Shown piece by piece: positions 41,065 to 45,099 of a stretch of DNA of 45,099 bases. Both the position numbers and the translations under genes were made by a program. The notes beneath the pieces are model-generated. The model was not told the origin of the DNA and made no database searches. It saw only the letters and a list, made by a program, of their open reading frames with translations. The stretch's first letter is position 1. The number at the start of each line of letters is the position of its first letter. This DNA is from Solirubrobacterales bacterium (GTDB lineage Bacteria > Actinomycetota > Thermoleophilia > Solirubrobacterales > Solirubrobacteraceae), in assembly GCA_019240655.1 (NCBI GenBank), contig JAFAXX010000055.1, positions 1-45,099 on the forward strand, in the 5' to 3' direction.

Positions 41065-42463
41065 CTCACAACTCCTGCTGGCCCGGCCGATCGACGTCGC
41101 CAACATCGGCGTCGATCTGTTCGCTGACGAGCTCGAGCATCAGCGGGTGCACGTGTCTCGCGTCGATTGGCGTCCGCCGGCCGAAGACACCGAGGACGCC
41201 CTCGGCCGGCTGGCGCTGCAGGCGGCCGACATCGCCCGCGCTAATGACCTCGCGCTGGAGCGGATCGAGGACGCCAAGCCTCTGCTGGTCGGTGTCGGCG
41301 TCGCCGGACAGCTGCTGCCGGGGATGAGCGAACGCACCCTGCTGCATGCCGGGCCCCCGATCACCTGGCCGGACATGTCGGGGCCGCTGCGCGGCGCGAT
41401 CATCGGCGCCGCGCTCTATGAGGGGCTGGCAACGGATCCCGATGACGCGGAGCGCCAGGCCCGCGCCGGCGCGTTCGAGTTCAGCCCGTGCCACGAGCGC
41501 GGAGCCGTGGGTCCGATGGCCGGCGTCGTCAGCGCGTCGATGCCGATGTGCATCGTGGAAAACGAAACCCACGGCAACCGTGCGTACTGCACCTTCAACG
41601 AGGGCTTGGGCAAGGTGCTGCGGTACGGCGCCAACGACGCGGAGGTGCTCGACCGCCTCGCTTGGATCCGCGACGTGCTGGCGCGGGTGTTCGCGCGCGC
41701 CTTGGAACGGCTGGGGTCGCCGATCGATCTGCGGTCGATGACGGCCCAGGCGCTGCAGATGGGCGATGAGGGCCACAACCGCAACCGAGCGGGCACTTCC
41801 CTCCTCCTGCGCGAGCTGCTGCCCGTCCTGCTCGAGCTGGACGAGCCTTCCAGCGATGTCGTCGCCGCCGCCCGATTCATCGCCGGCAACGACCACTTCT
41901 ACCTGAACCTGACGATGCCGGCCGCCAAGGCGTCGGCCGACGCCGCCGCCGGTGTCGAGCGCTCGTCAATTGTCGTCGCGATGGCGCGTAACGGCACGGA
42001 GTTCGGCATACGGCTGAGCGGCACGGGCGGACGCTGGTTCACCGGGCCCAGCGGGATGATCGATGGCCTCTACCTTCCCGGTTACGGGCCGGAGGACGCC
42101 AACCGGGATATCGGCGACAGCACGATCACCGAGACGGTGGGGCTCGGCGGCTTTGCGATGGCCGCCTCGCCCGCGATTGTGCGCTTCGTCGGCGGTCGCG
42201 CCGAGGATGCCCTCGAAGCCACGCGCGCGATGTATGACATCAGCTGGGGGGAGAGCCGCAGCTATCAGATTCCGGCACTCGGGTTCCGCGGAACGCCGGT
42301 GGGGATCGACTGTCGCGAGGTGGTGCATACCGGCCTGCTGCCGTTCGTCAACACCGGGATCGCGCATCGGGAGCCCGGCGTCGGACAGATCGGCGCGGGG
42401 TTGGTCGAGCCGCCGATGGAGGCCTTCGTCAAAGGGGTGCGCGCGCTCGCGGAGTGTGTCTGA
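41051..42463 (+). CDS. ylbE: YlbE-like DUF1116 protein (transcarbamylase-type subunit)
   Basis: 470 residues of the DUF1116 family. Conserved-looking blocks: ARPIDVANIGVDLFADELEH at residues 10-30, EFSPCHERGAVGPMAGVVSA near 147, MPMCIVENETHGNRAYCTFN near 168, NEGLGKVLRYGAND near 186, QMGDEGHNRNRAGTSLLLRE near 235 and NGTEFGIRLSGTGGRWFTGP near 315. The Glu/His/Arg-rich EGHNRN stretch is a good candidate for the active site. GTG start inside the end of fdrA. It is the second subunit of the presumed three-protein complex. Confidence 0.9.
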   Translation: MSEADSQLLLARPIDVANIGVDLFADELEHQRVHVSRVDWRPPAEDTEDALGRLALQAADIARANDLALERIEDAKPLLVGVGVAGQLLPGMSERTLLHAGPPITWPDMSGPLRGAIIGAALYEGLATDPDDAERQARAGAFEFSPCHERGAVGPMAGVVSASMPMCIVENETHGNRAYCTFNEGLGKVLRYGANDAEVLDRLAWIRDVLARVFARALERLGSPIDLRSMTAQALQMGDEGHNRNRAGTSLLLRELLPVLLELDEPSSDVVAAARFIAGNDHFYLNLTMPAAKASADAAAGVERSSIVVAMARNGTEFGIRLSGTGGRWFTGPSGMIDGLYLPGYGPEDANRDIGDSTITETVGLGGFAMAASPAIVRFVGGRAEDALEATRAMYDISWGESRSYQIPALGFRGTPVGIDCREVVHTGLLPFVNTGIAHREPGVGQIGAGLVEPPMEAFVKGVRALAECV

Positions 42464-42494
42464 TCCCGGCCGGGGTCACGGCTCAGAGGGAGAC

Positions 42495-43376
42495 ATGCTC
42501 GCTTTCCTCGTGGCTACGCCGGTCCTCGAACGGGTCACCGCCACGCCAGGACACGGGATCGTGCGCGGTGTCGTCCGTAGCGCCGCCTATGTCGAGGTAG
42601 AGACTTTCATCATCGCCGTGACCGCCCGAGGCGTCCCGTTCATGCCGAATGGTGTCGCCCTGACCGAACGGCCGAGCCTAGGCGGCTGGCCGGCGAGTGG
42701 CACTCCCGTCCGTTTACAACGAGGCGGCATCGAGGCCGGGGAGCGTTCGATCATCTGGCCGGCCGATCGCCCTCCGGCGTGGGATCCGACGCTCCGCCCG
42801 GCGTCGGACGCCGGCGTCGATGCGCTCCATCGGCGGGCGATCGAGATTCTGCAGGCCCGGGGCATCGACGCGCGTGGAGACCCCGCCACGCTACCGCGGG
42901 CGCTGGAGCTCAGCGGCCTCGAGACCGCCGCGCGCGGGCCGGGAGCGAATGCCATCGCGCTGCTGCTGGAGTCCGTCGCCGCGCGCGACGGCGAGTTGGC
43001 CGCGCGTGCAGCAGAGCTGCTGCTAGGCCGCGGCTCAGGACTGACGCCGGAGGGCGACGATTTCCTGGCGGGAGCGGCTGTGGTCGTCGCAGCCTTTGCC
43101 GAAGCGGCGGGGTGGGAGGCGACCGACCGCACCCGATGGCTTGCGGCAGTGCACCCGCCGGTCCTGCGCCGGCTGACTACTCCCCTGTCGGCGACGCTGC
43201 TGGAGCTCGCGATCGCCGGCCAGATCATCGAGCCCGTCCACGGCCTTCTCGACCTGACGGATGTAGGGGGGCGCCGCTGGCCCACGGCGCTGCGACGCTT
43301 GGAAGGCATCGGACACTCAACCGGATCGGCTTACGCAGCCGCGATCGGCTCTGCAGCGCTGTTCCTCACGGGGTGA
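42495..43376 (+). CDS. ylbF: YlbF-like DUF2877 protein (transcarbamylase-type subunit)
   Basis: 293 residues of DUF2877. The family signature LGRGSGLTPEGDDFLAGAAV lies near residue 175 (Gly-rich loop with TPxGDD). The N-terminal half is beta-rich with VYVEVETFIIAVTARGVPFM-type strands and the C-terminus has the small-residue helix GSAYAAAIGSAAL. In E. coli the homologue AllH is the third component of oxamic transcarbamylase. ATG 42495 after GAGGGAG, 31 bp after ylbE; the longer open frame upstream is the shadow of ylbE. The 104 bp following it contain TAGCCT (43443-43448), a possible internal promoter for the next two genes. Confidence 0.87.
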   Translation: MLAFLVATPVLERVTATPGHGIVRGVVRSAAYVEVETFIIAVTARGVPFMPNGVALTERPSLGGWPASGTPVRLQRGGIEAGERSIIWPADRPPAWDPTLRPASDAGVDALHRRAIEILQARGIDARGDPATLPRALELSGLETAARGPGANAIALLLESVAARDGELAARAAELLLGRGSGLTPEGDDFLAGAAVVVAAFAEAAGWEATDRTRWLAAVHPPVLRRLTTPLSATLLELAIAGQIIEPVHGLLDLTDVGGRRWPTALRRLEGIGHSTGSAYAAAIGSAALFLTG

Positions 43377-43480
43377 GCGGGGCGGCGGGTTGCGCCGATC
43401 GCGCGGCGCCGGACTGTCGAAGACCGCCATATCGACCGCGGGTAGCCTGCCAGCATCAGCGACGACCAAGGGAGCAGCGG

Positions 43481-44278
43481 ATGATGCCGATCAATTCGAT
43501 GAACGTGCTCGACCTGTCCCAGGACTTCTCGATGCATACCCCGGCCTTCGCGAGCTACGAAGGCCCATCAATCAAGTGGGTGAAGCGCCTCGCGTTCGAG
43601 AAGGCAGGCGGGCAGATGCTGACCACGTCGCTGCACGTCGGCACCCACCTGGACGCGCCCGCGCACTTCTTCTCGGGCGGGAAATTCATCGGTGACCTGC
43701 CGCTCGAGTGGCTGATTGGCCCGGCATGCGTCGTCGACCTCGAGAGAATGGGGATTGGCGACTACGAGCTCTTCGGGCCCGACCAGTTCGAGCAATGGGA
43801 GCGAGACACCGGAATCACGATCGAGCGTGGCGACATCCTCGTAATCCACACCGGCTATCACAAGTACTACCCCGAGAACTGGGCCGATCGCACTGAGGTG
43901 GATGAAACGACGTATTTCATCCGACACCCCGGGCCGACGCGCGAATTCGCGGTGTGGCTGCTGGACCGCGGCGTTCGCTGGCTTGCCGTCGACGTGGGCA
44001 GCGCCGATCATCCGATGAACACCGTGATCCGAAGGCTGCGTCCGGACGAGGCTGAGGACGCCGAGGCGAAGCTCGGACGTACTCTCGACGAGATCTTCCC
44101 GAAGCAGGACTATCAGATCATGCACACGCTCCTCTTCCCGCACGACATAATCCACATTGAGAATCTCGGCGGAGCGATCGACGAGGTGCTCGACCAGCGC
44201 ATCACCTTCGGGTGCTTCCCGTGGCGCTTCCAGGGCGGCGAGGCGGCGATGTGCCGAGCGGTCGCCTTCCGCCAATAA
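43481..44278 (+). CDS. Cyclase-family metal-dependent hydrolase
   Basis: 265 residues of the Cyclase family (PF04199), which includes kynurenine formamidase and isatin hydrolase, Zn2+/Mn2+ enzymes that split N-formyl or cyclic amide bonds. The hallmark LHVGTHLDAPAHFF lies near residue 51 (His-x-Gly-Thr-His-x-Asp metal site). Further: GDILVIHTGYHKYYPENWAD near 118, and RWLAVDVGSADHPMN near 165. Since isatin hydrolase opens a cyclic imide-like ring, I propose that this enzyme opens barbiturate to ureidomalonate, in the place of the unrelated barbiturase. Hydrolysis of another amide is possible. AAGGGAG ribosome-binding site; 7 bp before the amidase gene. Confidence 0.87.
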   Translation: MMPINSMNVLDLSQDFSMHTPAFASYEGPSIKWVKRLAFEKAGGQMLTTSLHVGTHLDAPAHFFSGGKFIGDLPLEWLIGPACVVDLERMGIGDYELFGPDQFEQWERDTGITIERGDILVIHTGYHKYYPENWADRTEVDETTYFIRHPGPTREFAVWLLDRGVRWLAVDVGSADHPMNTVIRRLRPDEAEDAEAKLGRTLDEIFPKQDYQIMHTLLFPHDIIHIENLGGAIDEVLDQRITFGCFPWRFQGGEAAMCRAVAFRQ

Positions 44279-44285
44279 CTGGGTC

Positions 44286-45099
44286 ATGGCTTCGACGCAC
44301 TCGACGATGGCGACAGCCGCTTTGGAAATTTGCTCCCTGACCGCGACGGAAATGGCGAGTGGTCTCCGGGCGCGGCACGTATCCGCAGTCGAGTTGCTGG
44401 AGGCCCATCTCGCGATGATCGACCTGATCAATCCCCGCGTGAACGCCATCGTGACTTTGGCCGCCGAGCAGGCCGCGGTGCACGCGCGGCTGGCCGACGC
44501 GAGATTGAGCCGTGGCCAGAGCGGCGGTCCACTCGACGGCCTGCCCGTTGCCCACAAGGACTACACCCCGACCGCCGGGCTGCGAACAACCTTCGGATCA
44601 CCGATCTTCGCTGATTTCGTTCCCGATCAGGACGCGCTTGTGGTCGAGCGTCTCAAAGGCGCCGGCGCCATCACGGTCGGCAAGACGAACACGCCTGAAT
44701 TTGCCGCTGGCTCGCAGACCTATAACGAGGTCTTCGGCGCGACACGCAATCCCTACGATCCCGCCAAGACGTCCGGCGGGAGCAGCGGTGGGGCGGCGGC
44801 AGCGCTGGCTTGCCGCATGGTTCCACTTGCCGATGGCACCGATATGGGCGGCTCGCTGCGCAACCCGGCGAGCTTTTGCAATGTCGTCGGCCTCAGGCCG
44901 TCACCGGGCAGAGTTCCCTCATGGCCGGCATCCTCGGCCTGGTCTCCGTTTTCTGTTGACGGCCCGATGGCCCGCACGGTCGAGGACGTCGCCCTGATGC
45001 TGAGCGTGATCGCTGGAGAGGATGATCGCTCGCCGATCTCGATCACCGAACCCGCAACGCGCTTCGCCGGTCCGTTGCAACGTCGGTTCGCTGGCGTTC
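44286..45099 (+). CDS. Amidase-signature enzyme (partial, cut by the window edge)
   Basis: The first 271 residues of an amidase (AS family). The Ser-cisSer-Lys triad is complete: Lys in LPVAHKDYTPTAGL near residue 92, cis-Ser in TSGGSSGGAAAAL near 165, and nucleophile Ser in DGTDMGGSLRNPASF near 188. PVGK-like and NPYD elements follow the usual order (VGKTNTPEFAAGS, NPYDPAKTSGG). No stop is reached at 45099. These enzymes release ammonia or amines from amides (malonamidase, biuret/allophanate hydrolase, AtzE/F types). With its neighbours, hydrolysis of malonamate to malonate + NH3 is an attractive guess. It begins 7 bp after the cyclase gene, so the two are cotranscribed; the operon goes on past the window. 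Confidence 0.88.
   Translation, partial: MASTHSTMATAALEICSLTATEMASGLRARHVSAVELLEAHLAMIDLINPRVNAIVTLAAEQAAVHARLADARLSRGQSGGPLDGLPVAHKDYTPTAGLRTTFGSPIFADFVPDQDALVVERLKGAGAITVGKTNTPEFAAGSQTYNEVFGATRNPYDPAKTSGGSSGGAAAALACRMVPLADGTDMGGSLRNPASFCNVVGLRPSPGRVPSWPASSAWSPFSVDGPMARTVEDVALMLSVIAGEDDRSPISITEPATRFAGPLQRRFAGV

Noticed and set aside
43377-43480. Long open frame from 42,779 joining the ylbF region to the cyclase
   Set aside because: The frame before 43,481 is the shadow of ylbF; the cyclase starts at ATG 43,481 after a good ribosome-binding site.
24921-45099. Reading the whole locus as a purine/allantoin cluster because of PucR, an NCS2 permease, a xanthine-oxidase-family enzyme and FdrA/YlbE/YlbF
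   Set aside because: No uricase, allantoinase, allantoate amidohydrolase, ureidoglycolate or glyoxylate gene is present; the permease resembles UraA and a MatB gene is included. I keep it only as an alternative.
1-45099. tRNA, rRNA, CRISPR arrays, prophage or integration sites
   Set aside because: No cloverleaf, rRNA motif, regularly spaced repeats, integrase-att pair or phage genes were seen by eye.

Overview
The window is high-GC bacterial DNA with strongly GC-biased third codon positions. Its gene content points to Actinomycetota: an ECF41-type sigma factor next to an AhpD-like gene, an F420-type luciferase-like oxidoreductase, an F420-dependent-reductase-like NADP enzyme, PucR regulators, a homing-endonuclease-associated-repeat protein fragment, and several genes whose -10 box (TAnnnT) lies 6-8 nt before the start codon, so that leaderless mRNA is expected. 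A deep-branching class such as Thermoleophilia is plausible but not proven by anything seen here.

Positions 1 to about 24,900 are an ordinary mosaic of short transcription units. They hold a STAS protein; a decayed IS481-like transposase joined to a gene fragment; a PEP-mutase/isocitrate-lyase-type enzyme; a class II glutamine amidotransferase; a secreted protein; a PHB-depolymerase-type esterase with its own XRE regulator and a striking promoter/operator; NAD kinase; two methyltransferases; an ECF41 sigma factor with an AhpD-like partner; a small molybdopterin-domain protein; an alpha/beta-hydrolase-like protein; a luciferase-like enzyme; a histidine kinase/response regulator pair; a KUP potassium transporter; and a UPF0104/YbhN-type membrane protein that carries an in-frame palindromic repeat.

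Positions 24,921 to the right edge form one large catabolic locus, the main result. It has three plus-strand operons, separated by two minus-strand PucR-family activator genes. Operon A: malonyl-CoA synthetase (matB), a fused AccD-AccA carboxyltransferase, a CoxG-like membrane-anchored SRPBCC protein. Operon B: a UraA-type pyrimidine permease, the three subunits of a CoxMSL-type molybdenum hydroxylase, and a CodA-like amidohydrolase. Operon C: carbamate kinase, FdrA, YlbE (DUF1116), YlbF (DUF2877), a cyclase-family metal hydrolase and an amidase-signature protein that runs off the window. FdrA/YlbE/YlbF with carbamate kinase are the E. coli oxamic transcarbamylase set, but no uricase, allantoinase, allantoate or ureidoglycolate gene is present.

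My inference is an energy-conserving oxidative pyrimidine pathway. Cytosine or 5-methylcytosine is imported and deaminated. The molybdenum hydroxylase oxidises uracil or thymine to (5-methyl)barbiturate. The ring is opened (cyclase-family enzyme) to ureidomalonate, which is the one-carbon-longer homologue of oxalurate. The FdrA/YlbE/YlbF complex then cleaves it with phosphate to carbamoyl phosphate plus malonamate. Carbamate kinase makes ATP, the amidase gives malonate, and MatB gives (methyl)malonyl-CoA. The known Rhodococcus oxidative route hydrolyses ureidomalonate to urea and malonate with no ATP gain, so this would be a new variant. The family assignments are firm; the joined pathway is a hypothesis.
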